Shown here one piece after another: positions 23,766 through 32,069 of a stretch of DNA of 34,985 nt. Under the pieces are notes generated by a model. The model saw only the letters and a list, made by a program, of their open reading frames with translations. It had not been told where the DNA came from and made no database searches. Each line of letters opens with the position of its first letter. Within the stretch, counting starts at the first letter, position 1. A program made the position numbers and the translations under genes. Source of the stretch: a virus; IMG/VR virus record IMGVR_UViG_3300030430_002218, positions 1 through 34,985 of that record, one strand, 5' to 3'.

Positions 23766-24185
23766 ATGGAAAATACAGACAAGATCGTGGAATCTCTTGT
23801 AGAAGTTACATTGAATGATCCACAAGACTTTTTGAAAGTCAAAGAAACACTAACAAGGATTGGAGTGTCATCCCGCGTTGGGAACAAACTTTACCAGTCG
23901 TGTCACATTTTGCACAAACGAGGTAAGTATTACATCACACACTTCAAAGAACTTTTCGCCCTCGATGGCTTGCCATCCAAAATGACAGATGATGATTTCG
24001 GTCGTAGAAACACAATTATTGGTCTACTTGCCGAGTGGAACTTATTGAAAATTGTCGATGAAAAAAGTTGTGAGAATCCTCTTGCATCTTTGAGAAAAAT
24101 CAAGATAATCTCTCATAAGAATCGACATGAATGGGAACTGATTCCCAAATATCACATTGGACACAAGCCACCAAAGGAGGAGTGA
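23766..24185 (+). CDS. regA: Translational repressor RegA
   Basis: A 139-residue protein matching T4 RegA (122 residues), which binds early mRNAs at their initiation regions and represses translation, including its own. The diagnostic parts are TLNDPQDFLKVKETLTRIGV (residues 15-34), LYQSCHILHKRGKYYITHFK and HEWELIPKYHIG near the C-terminus. Relative to T4 it has about 14 extra N-terminal residues (MENTDKIVESLVEV). In T4 regA is followed directly by gene 43; here about 10 kb of other genes come between. It overlaps the next ATG by one base. Confidence 0.95.
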   Translation: MENTDKIVESLVEVTLNDPQDFLKVKETLTRIGVSSRVGNKLYQSCHILHKRGKYYITHFKELFALDGLPSKMTDDDFGRRNTIIGLLAEWNLLKIVDEKSCENPLASLRKIKIISHKNRHEWELIPKYHIGHKPPKEE

Positions 24186-24874
24186 TGGAAATTGATCTTC
24201 GTAATGTAAGAACTCGTTGGATGAATCTAGACAGAGACACGGAAAAAGCAGAACTCATGATTGAGTTGCTTGATCGTCTTGGCATGAAAAACCACGAAAG
24301 ATTTTCCGCCGTCACCGGCATCGAACCACATGAGGGTGTTCGTCGTGGTGAAGAACATTATCGAAGTTGTGCAGAATCCCATTTTGCAATTCTTGAAGAA
24401 ACAATTCTCAAAGACGGAGAGCCTGTTCTGATTCTTGAAGATGATGTTGAAAATACAGAGGCGATACACGACTTTGTTTCTAAAGAATACGAATCCCAAC
24501 TCCTGTGTCCCGATGACTCAGACGCAATCTATCTTGGCACATCTCATGGCGATGGTCAGTACCACGCAGAGAAAGTTGAAAACTCCAGTTGGCTCAAAAT
24601 CCGAGGTGTTTTTGCCACACACGCGATTCTGTACCTTAGTAAAACTTATGCGGAAAAAACAATTGAAGTTGGCAAAAGGTACATCTACGAAAAAAACACA
24701 CCCTTTGATGTAGGATTGGCAAAAGATCTTCAACCTACGAAGTCTGTGTATGCCCCAATTATTCCTTTCTTCTACCAAGCAGACTCAAAAAATTCTGTGA
24801 ACAAATGGGAAGGTATTACAAAGACCCCATTGAAATTTGGCACTCAGTTCAAAATCGGTACTGTGTCGTGGTGA
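24185..24874 (+). CDS. Glycosyltransferase family 25-like
   Basis: A 229-residue protein with the GT25 (LPS galactosyltransferase type) pattern: RWMNLDRDTEKAELM near residue 10, RFSAVTGIEPHEGV near 38, AESHFAILEETI and PVLILEDDVE near 80, the acidic motif that binds metal and sugar nucleotide. It may use UDP-galactose, which the GalE at 18153 could supply (inference). AAGGAGGAG precedes the ATG, which overlaps the regA stop; an upstream start at 24131 lies inside regA and is rejected. It begins the inserted sugar block. Confidence 0.8.
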   Translation: MEIDLRNVRTRWMNLDRDTEKAELMIELLDRLGMKNHERFSAVTGIEPHEGVRRGEEHYRSCAESHFAILEETILKDGEPVLILEDDVENTEAIHDFVSKEYESQLLCPDDSDAIYLGTSHGDGQYHAEKVENSSWLKIRGVFATHAILYLSKTYAEKTIEVGKRYIYEKNTPFDVGLAKDLQPTKSVYAPIIPFFYQADSKNSVNKWEGITKTPLKFGTQFKIGTVSW

Positions 24875-25626
24875 AAAAAAATCTATCTTTCAATTCTCTC
24901 GGGGGCTACGGTAGACTTGGTAACCAAATGTTTCAATACGCAGCAGTATACTCTGCGGCAAAAAGTCTTGGTATGTCTGCCACTGCAAACTTGTCCGCAA
25001 GCACACTCAAAGATTGTTTTGTCTTAGGGGGTGTCAAGGATGAAATTGTCGAGCCAGATGCCATATACAATGAAGCGAATTTTGCATACGATGGAATTTT
25101 GAAAACTGCACCTACCGACATGAACATTGATGTTGTCGGTTACTTTCAAAGTGAAAAAAACTTTTCAGAACACAAGACTCAGATCAAAGAGCAATTTGAA
25201 TTCAAGGATGAGGTAAGGGAATCTGCACTGGAAAAATTACCTGATGGTGTTTTGGTTTCTGTTCATGTTCGAAGGGGTGACTATTTACAACTGTTCGATA
25301 CTCACACGAATCAAGGTGAAATGTATTACAAAAAGGCTATCGAAAAATTCAAAGATCATCGACCAGTAGTTTTCTCTGATGACATTGAATGGTGTAAAAA
25401 CGAAATGGAATGGCTTGACAATGATCCTGTATTCATGGACAATGATCAATACACCGATCTTTGTCTCATGTCTAATTGTAATACACACATCATAGCCAAT
25501 AGCAGTTTTAGTTGGTGGGCTGCATGGTTGAGTGGTGGACAAACTGTTGCCCCCAAAGAATGGTTTGGTCAGAAAGGACCAGAGAATTGGTCAGACATCT
25601 ATTGTGAAGGGTGGGTTGTATGTTAG
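24871..25626 (+). CDS. Alpha-1,2-fucosyltransferase family (GT11)
   Basis: A 251-residue GT11 enzyme. GYGRLGNQMFQYAAVYSAA near residue 12, VSVHVRRGDYLQLF near 128 (the HxRRGDY motif that binds the GDP-sugar) and IIANSSFSWWAAWLSG near 208 are the three family motifs. I prefer the GTG at 24871, which overlaps the previous stop as GTGA like many junctions here; an ATG at 24805 would overlap the neighbour by 70 bases. Neither has a clear Shine-Dalgarno. The donor could be GDP-fucose or GDP-colitose, since some GT11 relatives transfer colitose in O-antigens. Expected to act on lipopolysaccharide or a phage glycan. Confidence 0.85.
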   Translation: MKKNLSFNSLGGYGRLGNQMFQYAAVYSAAKSLGMSATANLSASTLKDCFVLGGVKDEIVEPDAIYNEANFAYDGILKTAPTDMNIDVVGYFQSEKNFSEHKTQIKEQFEFKDEVRESALEKLPDGVLVSVHVRRGDYLQLFDTHTNQGEMYYKKAIEKFKDHRPVVFSDDIEWCKNEMEWLDNDPVFMDNDQYTDLCLMSNCNTHIIANSSFSWWAAWLSGGQTVAPKEWFGQKGPENWSDIYCEGWVVC

Positions 25627-26408
25627 TGAAAAATAGTCTTGATCCTAGTCTACTTTACCTAAGTGAAGTTTTTGATAATGATGAGACACTGCTTGTTGAT
25701 ATTTCAATTTTGGCAGATTACGATAAAGATGCGATTTGTTGGATGGTGGAAAGTCCTGACATTCTTCAAGAGTGGGGCAAGTTGTACCGCGTAGATTTTT
25801 ATGATGCAATGAACAAACTATTGGAAAAAAACTTTTTCAAACATGTGATAACGGCAGACCCTACGTTCGCAAAATATGAATGTGTTCATATGACAAAACC
25901 ATGTGCGCCGTCGTGGATCAAAAATGAAGATGCTAAGATGTATGAAAAATCAGATCTTGTCACCTTCATCACATCAGCAAAAACATATACTCCACTTCAA
26001 AAAAAGCGTCGAAAACTCGCCGAGGACATGATCTCAAAAAACATCAAAGTCTATGGTCGAGGCTTTGTTGAAGTTGACAACAAACTTGATGTCTTGAAGC
26101 ATTATCGTTTTTGCGTGGTGATTGAGAATGGTATTCACGAAAACTACCATACAGAAAAAATTCTGGATTGTCTTCGCACAGGAACAGTTCCAATCTATCT
26201 TGGTGATCCTATGATCGGAAACAATTTCAACATCGAGGGTATGATTACTGTTGAAGACACAGATCAAATTCTTGAGATCCTTGATTCCTTGTCTGACGAA
26301 AAATACGAGTCTATGCTTCCCGCCATTCAAGACAATCTAGAAAGAGCGTTGAAGTATGACAATAGCCCTGAGAAAATTCTAGAAGAGTTCTTTGCGGCAC
26401 ATAAATAA
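25620..26408 (+). CDS. Alpha-1,3-fucosyltransferase family (GT10)
   Basis: A 262-residue protein with the GT10 C-terminal signature FCVVIENGIHENYHTEKILD and LRTGTVPIYLGDP near residues 165-195, which binds the GDP-sugar. The N-terminal half resembles the acceptor domain (AICWMVESPDILQEWG). The ATG at 25620 lies seven bases inside the previous gene and has AGGGTGGG upstream; a GTG three codons before is less likely. Two different GDP-sugar transferase families side by side suggest a dedicated glycan. The last codons contain a late promoter for the next gene. Confidence 0.85.
   Translation: MLVKNSLDPSLLYLSEVFDNDETLLVDISILADYDKDAICWMVESPDILQEWGKLYRVDFYDAMNKLLEKNFFKHVITADPTFAKYECVHMTKPCAPSWIKNEDAKMYEKSDLVTFITSAKTYTPLQKKRRKLAEDMISKNIKVYGRGFVEVDNKLDVLKHYRFCVVIENGIHENYHTEKILDCLRTGTVPIYLGDPMIGNNFNIEGMITVEDTDQILEILDSLSDEKYESMLPAIQDNLERALKYDNSPEKILEEFFAAHK
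26401..26407 (+). promoter_or_regulatory. Late promoter ATAAATA at the end of the GT10 gene
   Basis: It overlaps the TAA stop of the GT10 gene (26406-26408) and lies 22 bases before the ATG of the next gene, with CAGGAG in between. Confidence 0.6.
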
Positions 26409-26429
26409 TTGAACACACAGGAGAAAATT

Positions 26430-27689
26430 ATGAGTAAGCGACCCAGCGTAACCCTTTGTATGATTGTCAAAAACGAAGAACACATCATCAAAGAATGTCT
26501 TGAATCCATTTACAAGCACATCGACAGATACGACATTTCCGACACCGGCTCAACCGACAAAACAAAAGAAATCATCAAAGAGTTCTTTGATGAAAAAGGC
26601 ATTCCCGGTGAAGTCTATGACATTCCTTGGAAGGGATTTGGTAAGTCAAGAACACAGGCATTTGAAAACGCAAAGCCTCACGCTGACTATGCATGGGTTA
26701 TCGACGCTGACGATAGACTTCAAGGAGACTTCAAGTATCCAAAGGAGATGACTGCCGACAGTTACGCACTCAACATTCATCGAGGTGAGTTCAACTGGTG
26801 GCGACAGCAGATTTTCAAACTTGAGGCAGACTGGGAATACGTTGGGGTGCTTCACGAATACGCAACAAGCCGAAAGGCAGCAGAGGGAGGCTTCACACCA
26901 TCCTCGACGAAACTTGAGGGAAAGTATTGTATTGATGCTCGTACAATGGGTGACAGAACTGTTCAGTTTGGTGAAGATCAAGCCGCAAAGTATACAAAAG
27001 ATGCTGAAACATTGATTGACTGTCTTGAAAATCCTGAAAATGAAAACTATGAACCGGACAATCTTCGCTACATGTTCTACACGGCACAGTCATACTTTGA
27101 TGCTCAAAATTATGAAAAGGCGTGTGAGTGGTATGAAAAGCGAGCAGTCAAGGGTGGCTGGGAAGAAGAAGTTTGGTATTGTGTCTATCGCATTGCCATC
27201 TGTAAGTGTTTGTTGAAAAAGCCTTGGGAGGAAGCACAGGATCACTTCTTACAAGCATGGAACATTCGCCCATCTCGCCCAGAGCCACTATATCATCTCG
27301 CAAGAATTCATCGGCAAAATGGAAATCCAAGACTTGGCTACCTGTTTGCAATGCAGGCAAACAAAATCCCACCACCAGTGAATGACATTTTGTTCTTGGC
27401 ACACGACATCTATAACTGGATGATTCTCGACGAAGTTGCTTCGACTGCATGGCACGCGGGTGACATGATCGCAGGTCTTGAAGCCTCTAATAAACTGTTG
27501 GAGGAGAAAAGGTTCCCCAAAGAACATCAAGAAAGAATCGTAAACAACTTTGCTCAGTATGCCCAGTGGCTTGAACAAAAACGTCTTGAAGAACAGGCTC
27601 AATACGAAGAGCAGGTCAAGAAGGCAGCCGAGGAAAAAATGAAAAGAACAAAGACACCCGCACCAAGGAGAAAAAAGGCTAAGAGGTAA
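26430..27689 (+). CDS. Family 2 glycosyltransferase with TPR-like C-terminal half
   Basis: A 419-residue protein. The GT2 domain starts SVTLCMIVKNEEHIIKECLE, then SDTGSTDKTKEI and the DxD-type motif WVIDADDRL near residue 90. LEADWEYVGVLHEY near 137 is typical of GT2 enzymes that carry tetratricopeptide-like helices behind, and the segment 200-370 has such helices (AQSYFDAQNYEKACEWYEKR). The tail is a Glu/Lys helix ending in very basic RRKKAKR, unusual for this family. ATG 26430 with CAGGAG is preferred over a TTG at 26409. The acceptor is unknown. It overlaps the collagen-like gene by one base. Confidence 0.85.
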   Translation: MSKRPSVTLCMIVKNEEHIIKECLESIYKHIDRYDISDTGSTDKTKEIIKEFFDEKGIPGEVYDIPWKGFGKSRTQAFENAKPHADYAWVIDADDRLQGDFKYPKEMTADSYALNIHRGEFNWWRQQIFKLEADWEYVGVLHEYATSRKAAEGGFTPSSTKLEGKYCIDARTMGDRTVQFGEDQAAKYTKDAETLIDCLENPENENYEPDNLRYMFYTAQSYFDAQNYEKACEWYEKRAVKGGWEEEVWYCVYRIAICKCLLKKPWEEAQDHFLQAWNIRPSRPEPLYHLARIHRQNGNPRLGYLFAMQANKIPPPVNDILFLAHDIYNWMILDEVASTAWHAGDMIAGLEASNKLLEEKRFPKEHQERIVNNFAQYAQWLEQKRLEEQAQYEEQVKKAAEEKMKRTKTPAPRRKKAKR

Positions 27690-28900
27690 TGGCAGGATTC
27701 ACCTTCCCATCTAGTGTGACTTTCGGAACCACCCTGACCATCGGTGTAAAAAAATATCGATGGAACGGGTTTGGTTTCGATTTGCTTAGTCTGGAAGGTC
27801 CAACTGGTGCTACTGGTTCTGATGGTGCAACAGGAGCCACAGGAGCCACGGGTACAACGGGAACCACAGGAACCACGGGTACAACGGGAACCACAGGGAC
27901 TACAGGAACCACGGGTACAACGGGGACTACAGGAACCACCGGCACGACAGGAACTACGGGATCAATGGTTGGTGTCGGCGACTACACTGGTTTGAATAAT
28001 TCTTTCCTAACTCCGGGGTCAGACGGTCAGGCAAACTTTTCAACCTTCTTCGCCCAGTTCTTTGCGGATGACGCAGATAATACAGACTTGACAACATACT
28101 TCAATGCAGCAACTCGCGGCACAGTTTTTGTCACACACGCAACTGACCCATCAAGATTTGTCAACTATGCGTTTACAAGTCATATTGTGCCAACGGGGCG
28201 TGTTCATCAATTCAATGGTTCAATAATTTCAACAAGTGAAGACACAAGTTCCTTGCCACTTTTTGCAAACACAGCCGTCAAAATGTTTTATGTGAATGAT
28301 GGTGCAACTGGAGCCACCGGACCTGTCGGTGACTTTGTTGAGTTTTTGAACGGAGCAACCGGAGCGATTACGACTGAGGGCTTGACTTTTGGCTTTGCTG
28401 GCATCTCGGTTGGTGCTTCTGGGATTACAAACAATGGTGCTTTTCACAAAGTCGTAAAGACAAGTGCTGGTATCTCAATGGATACCGCAGGACTCACCTT
28501 CCCCGACAGCACTCATCAAAAAGGTGCGGCAAAGGGTGTCGCAATATTTACGATAAAGTCTTCATCAGCCTTTTCGCTTGGTCAAAAGATTGAGGGAATG
28601 TATCGTATGCCATACGACGCAAAATTACTTGAGTTGGAGGGTAAACTCTCGTCCGCAGGAAATGTTAGAGGTCACATTGAGATTGCTGGTCCCGACTTTG
28701 GTAACCCAACAACAAGCCGCCAAGTAGCGATAGATTTTACTCACAACGCTGGTGGCATTTCTTTCGATAATGGTAGTCTGGGTACTTTCAATCTTTCTAT
28801 ACCATCAGTCACAGCAGGAAACTTTCTGTATGTCAACATGACATCGAACAATGCTGGTGCGACTGGTATGCAACTATTCTTGACTTACGAAACGAGGTAA
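27689..28900 (+). CDS. Collagen-like phage fibre or adhesin protein
   Basis: A 403-residue protein. Residues 1-36 form a short N-terminal domain (TFGTTLTIGVKKYRWNG). Residues 37-90 are 18 perfect Gly-x-y triplets, twelve of them Gly-Thr-Thr, which should form a collagen-type triple helix. A second short run, GATGATGPVG, lies near 205. The C-terminal 120 residues (IFTIKSSSAFSLGQKIEGMY to the end) look like a beta-sandwich head. This design, trimeric stalk plus globular tip, is common in phage tail fibres and baseplate or capsid appendages. It is coupled to the GT2 gene upstream and followed by a beta-helix protein, so host recognition is likely, though virion location is inferred. Confidence 0.85.
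   Translation: MAGFTFPSSVTFGTTLTIGVKKYRWNGFGFDLLSLEGPTGATGSDGATGATGATGTTGTTGTTGTTGTTGTTGTTGTTGTTGTTGTTGTTGSMVGVGDYTGLNNSFLTPGSDGQANFSTFFAQFFADDADNTDLTTYFNAATRGTVFVTHATDPSRFVNYAFTSHIVPTGRVHQFNGSIISTSEDTSSLPLFANTAVKMFYVNDGATGATGPVGDFVEFLNGATGAITTEGLTFGFAGISVGASGITNNGAFHKVVKTSAGISMDTAGLTFPDSTHQKGAAKGVAIFTIKSSSAFSLGQKIEGMYRMPYDAKLLELEGKLSSAGNVRGHIEIAGPDFGNPTTSRQVAIDFTHNAGGISFDNGSLGTFNLSIPSVTAGNFLYVNMTSNNAGATGMQLFLTYETR
27797..27958 (+). repeat. Tandem 9-base repeat coding Gly-x-y triplets
   Basis: Eighteen 9-base units in frame, most GGAACCACR or GGTACAACG. A 21-base stretch is identical at 27868-27888 and 27904-27924. Such repeats can change copy number by slippage in units of three codons without breaking the frame. 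Confidence 0.9.
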
Positions 28901-28903
28901 TGT

Positions 28904-30148
28904 ATGGCGTTTGGCGGAACATACGATGAAATTTTTATATCGCCTGCGGGAGCCGGAAGTAAAGATGGTTCATCCGTTGCGAATGCGTTGCAAGCGATTG
29001 ACTCAAATGACTGGAGTTCGTCTTACCTTGCATTAGACAGACAAAGAGTGCGTTTCAACTTCTTACCCGGAACCTACAATGTATCCAGTACCGCGATCTA
29101 TACAGGCACGACACCGGATGATGACAACCCGAATATGTGGCGTGGCTGCTCGGCTGACGGAACACCTCTGACTGATCATGGATTGCCAAAGTTTGATGAA
29201 ACAGGAATGTCTCTTGATGTATCAAACTATCCAAAGTTCAACACGACCACCAGTGCTTCCATAACAAGATCAGATCAACACACGTTTATTCACTGCCTTC
29301 ATATTCATAATACCGCATCCCAGTGTAACTTCGGAGGAAGTATATTTGGAAACGGAAGAAATAGTGACAACAACGGATTCCAAGGTGCTGCACGGAGAGT
29401 ATTTTATGGCGTAAAGATGGAGGTTGACAATCCAAATAATAATAACTTGGAAATGTTTTACTCTCCGCTCGGAACCATGACCATGTGCGAGGGCAGGTTC
29501 CATCCGACTATTTACGACGGTAGATACAAATCGTGCTTCAGGGCGAATGGATCGTTCTACACCACTTTTGACACCTGTGTTGCCGTAGGTCACGGACAAA
29601 GCGCAGGTGCAGCACCGGATGATATTAGTGGTGCTAATGCTATGAGTGCGTTTGTAACTGGTGAACCTCACGCAAATAACGTGGTCAATTGTATTGGATA
29701 CAATCATGGTGGTCACTTCTTGCACATGGGTACATCATCAAGCACGACAAGGCAGAATCTTTTGTTTGCAAATAATACAGGAATTTCTCTTGGCGGTCAC
29801 TTCATAGATTCCAGCGGTGAGGTTAGTGATGAAAATGTCGCAGAAAGTTTCAATGCAAACCTTTGTTACAAAATAGGGGGGAAAGTATTCCGTGATGCAA
29901 ATGCTAACCCAAACACAGACTACGGCAACTTCTTTGAAATTGCATATGGTGATGTCGGGGGGACATTTGAGAATCTTTCGATGTTGCCAACAAGAGAGAT
30001 CAGCGGTGTCTCTGCAAGTGATTTTATAGATTTCGCTAATGAAGATTTTAGAATCCATAGAGAGTCATCACTTTACAAAGGCACTCTGGCACGAAGAAAC
30101 TTTGGTGCTTTGCAAAACGAAGATTTCGAGTTTACATCAGTTTCCTAA
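28904..30148 (+). CDS. Parallel beta-helix (pectate-lyase-like) surface protein
   Basis: A 414-residue protein with the usual opening of beta-helix proteins, IFISPAGAGSKDGSSVANAL, and later VRFNFLPGTYN, HTFIHCLHIHNT, CVAVGHGQ, CIGYNHGGHFLH and FANNTGISLGG, a ladder of Gly/Asn-rich turns. The C-terminus DFRIHRESSLYKGTLARRNFGALQNED is typical of pectate-lyase-like proteins. In phages such folds are tailspikes or glycan-binding fibres. No catalytic set can be assigned by eye. It follows the collagen-like gene by three bases, so the two may belong to one appendage. Confidence 0.75.
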   Translation: MAFGGTYDEIFISPAGAGSKDGSSVANALQAIDSNDWSSSYLALDRQRVRFNFLPGTYNVSSTAIYTGTTPDDDNPNMWRGCSADGTPLTDHGLPKFDETGMSLDVSNYPKFNTTTSASITRSDQHTFIHCLHIHNTASQCNFGGSIFGNGRNSDNNGFQGAARRVFYGVKMEVDNPNNNNLEMFYSPLGTMTMCEGRFHPTIYDGRYKSCFRANGSFYTTFDTCVAVGHGQSAGAAPDDISGANAMSAFVTGEPHANNVVNCIGYNHGGHFLHMGTSSSTTRQNLLFANNTGISLGGHFIDSSGEVSDENVAESFNANLCYKIGGKVFRDANANPNTDYGNFFEIAYGDVGGTFENLSMLPTREISGVSASDFIDFANEDFRIHRESSLYKGTLARRNFGALQNEDFEFTSVS

Positions 30149-30151
30149 ATA
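30144..30151 (+). promoter_or_regulatory. Late promoter CCTAAATA overlapping the beta-helix gene stop
   Basis: CCTAAATA includes the TAA stop (30146-30148) and precedes the next ATG by 15 bases, with AGGAG between them. Confidence 0.6.
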
Positions 30152-30166
30152 GGATAGGAGAATCAC

Positions 30167-30589
30167 ATGGCTGCCGAATACAACATCACTCACGACAAAG
30201 GAACCACGTTCAAGTTTTACGCATTGTATAAAGACTCATCTGGCAATGCGGTTGATCTCTCAGGTCAGTCTGCAAGAATGCAGATTCGTCGTAGTCCTGA
30301 TGACACACAACTTGCACTTTTTGTGACAACCACTGGAGTCACGAGCGGTGGTACGACTGGTGAGTTTAGTGGCACAGGCGGTGCTGCCGGAACTGGTGGT
30401 ATTACTCTCAATGGATCATCGGCAGGTGCAGCGGGAACAAATGGTGGAATCTATGTTGAATTTGACGCTGCGTCCTCATCTTTCTTGCCGACTGGAAGAA
30501 TGTTCTACGACTTTGAACTTGTGAATGGCGAGGAAGTCACACGAATTGTTCAAGGTAGATTTGAAACTATTTCTAACATTACGCGATGA
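30167..30589 (+). CDS. Small tail-fibre-type beta domain protein
   Basis: A 140-residue protein with the pattern of an immunoglobulin-like or BppU-type phage domain: YNITHDKGTTFKFYALYKDS, VDLSGQSARMQIRRSPDD, then a Gly/Thr-rich insert near 60-90, then FYDFELVNGEEVTRIVQGRF. Such domains are common in baseplate and fibre proteins of large phages. The Gly-rich insert is unusual. AGGAG precedes the ATG behind a late promoter, and its stop overlaps the next ATG by four bases. Confidence 0.75.
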   Translation: MAAEYNITHDKGTTFKFYALYKDSSGNAVDLSGQSARMQIRRSPDDTQLALFVTTTGVTSGGTTGEFSGTGGAAGTGGITLNGSSAGAAGTNGGIYVEFDAASSSFLPTGRMFYDFELVNGEEVTRIVQGRFETISNITR

Positions 30590-30810
30590 GCAAATTACAA
30601 ATTGAAACAAAAAGAAACTCTGTCATTTCAGGTCTTGATGCAAAATCAAAACTTGAGATTGAGGATCCTCGTACTCCAATTATTTCTGGAGAGCAGACAA
30701 ATCTTACACTACAAAATAGAACAGATTCCAAGATTACTCTTTACATGACCGAGCCTCAGAGTATAATCATCCAACAGAGATCGGATGTCACTGAGACATT
30801 TCAAGTGTAA
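30586..30810 (+). CDS. Small repetitive beta protein (unknown)
   Basis: A 74-residue protein made of short similar units: LQIETKRNSVISGLD, LEIEDPRTPIISGEQ, LTLQNRTDSKITL, SIIIQQRSDVTETFQ, each a strand followed by Arg and a polar turn. This four-fold pattern suggests a small beta-solenoid or trimeric fibre segment. It is coupled to the preceding fibre-type gene by four bases, so a virion or fibre-assembly role is plausible but unproven. Confidence 0.65.
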   Translation: MSKLQIETKRNSVISGLDAKSKLEIEDPRTPIISGEQTNLTLQNRTDSKITLYMTEPQSIIIQQRSDVTETFQV

Positions 30811-30824
30811 GGAGACTTTAGATT

Positions 30825-31292
30825 ATGATTGATTGTGCGGCTACTAAGACAAAAGTTCTTGGATTCTACGCTCTACATCCACGGGCAAAACTTCCAATGA
30901 AACAGACACATGGTGCGGCGTGTTTTGATATACACGCTTGCTGTGATGACTTGATTACTCTCAACCCCGGTGAAAGAGCATTGATTCCTACAGGTTTGAT
31001 TTTTGATATTCCCGAAGACCATTCCGTGAGGATTCACACACGATCTTCATGGGCGGCTATCAAAGGTATTGGTCTTTCTGTGTCACAGGGGATTATTGAT
31101 TCCGATTATGTTGAAGAAGTCTTTGTGCCAATGGTAAACAATACTGACAAACTGTTTCACATTCGCAGCGGTGAACGCATCGCACAGATTGAACTTGTAA
31201 AAACCATTCCGACAATCAACACATGGATCGAAGACCGTCCCACAAAACGTGGCAATCGTGATGGTGGATTCGGAAGCACGGGAGAGGAATAA
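30825..31292 (+). CDS. dut: dUTP diphosphatase
   Basis: A 155-residue trimeric-type dUTPase that hydrolyses dUTP to dUMP, keeping uracil out of DNA and feeding dTMP synthesis. All five motifs are visible: GAACFDIHA (30-38), RSSW (73-76), GIIDSDYVEE (89-98), RIAQIEL (118-124) and RGNRDGGFGSTG (142-153). AAGGAG lies before the ATG. It is a nucleotide-metabolism gene placed within the fibre and sugar block and overlaps the next gene by one base. Confidence 0.95.
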   Translation: MIDCAATKTKVLGFYALHPRAKLPMKQTHGAACFDIHACCDDLITLNPGERALIPTGLIFDIPEDHSVRIHTRSSWAAIKGIGLSVSQGIIDSDYVEEVFVPMVNNTDKLFHIRSGERIAQIELVKTIPTINTWIEDRPTKRGNRDGGFGSTGEE

Positions 31293-32062
31293 TGTTTGAT
31301 CATGTAATTGTGACGCATCCAAAAGATTTTGAATGTTTGCCTTTATGTGTCGAAGGTCTTGAAAACATTTCAGGAAGTTCAGGCAAAGCGTATGTAATCT
31401 CATCGGAAGATCCAAAGTTGAATGGTGTAGAATTTGTGAATGAAAAAGAGTTTGATCACATCATCAAATTTTCAGATATTAGAGATCGCCTTGTAAAAGC
31501 ATACCCATCAACGAATGGTTTGCAGGATGGGTCGGATAGAACTGGGTGGTACTACCAACAGTTTTTGAAGATGTACTCGGGAGAACTTTTGAACACCACT
31601 GACAGGTTTCATGTTCTTTGTTCTGACACAATCTTTTTGAATGATCCGGGTTTCAATGAAAATGTTTTTCATTTTCAACTCAATCCAATGAACTGGCAGC
31701 CCTACAAAGTTTCAATCAACAATATTTTCGAAGAGGGATTTTGGATTGGAGACATGACAATGCACCACATGTTGTTCTGTCGAAATGGATTACAGAAAAT
31801 GAAAGAACGTATCGAGGAACAACACGGGAAAGACATGTGTAACTCAATCTTAGATCGCATGACATATGAAAGTGGTGCAAACATGTCAGAGTATGCTTTG
31901 TTTGGAAACTGGATGGTAAGAACCGAACCCGAAAAATCTATTCAATATTTTTTGAGGCAACAGGATCTTTTGGACCAACCACTACCTACAAAAGAAGTCT
32001 TGAAACAATACAAAGATAATGGTTATCATTATGTCAATTCCCATGAGCATAGTAGAACGTGA
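31292..32062 (+). CDS. Glycosyltransferase-like protein (DUF6492 type)
   Basis: A 256-residue protein resembling DUF6492-type putative glycosyltransferases: HVIVTHPKDFECLPLCVEGL at the start, GWYYQQFLKMYSGEL near residue 85, and VLCSDTIFLND near 108, which takes the place of a DxD motif as SDT. WIGDMTMHHMLFCRNGLQKM follows near 152. Donor and acceptor are unknown. It is followed by the epimerase at 32070 after seven bases. Confidence 0.7.
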   Translation: MFDHVIVTHPKDFECLPLCVEGLENISGSSGKAYVISSEDPKLNGVEFVNEKEFDHIIKFSDIRDRLVKAYPSTNGLQDGSDRTGWYYQQFLKMYSGELLNTTDRFHVLCSDTIFLNDPGFNENVFHFQLNPMNWQPYKVSINNIFEEGFWIGDMTMHHMLFCRNGLQKMKERIEEQHGKDMCNSILDRMTYESGANMSEYALFGNWMVRTEPEKSIQYFLRQQDLLDQPLPTKEVLKQYKDNGYHYVNSHEHSRT

Positions 32063-32069
32063 GGTGAAT

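Noticed and set aside
24805-24870. ATG start for the GT11 gene at 24805
   Set aside because: It would overlap the previous gene by 70 bases without a Shine-Dalgarno, while GTG 24871 gives the four-base overlap usual here and starts just before the first family motif.
27679-27945. A minus-strand open frame reading Val-Val-Pro over and over
   Set aside because: It is the antisense shadow of the Gly-Thr-Thr coding repeat; all other genes are on the + strand and it has no start signal.
27797-27958. Short tandem repeats that might suggest a CRISPR array
   Set aside because: Units are 9 bases, contiguous without spacers, and keep a Gly-x-y reading frame.
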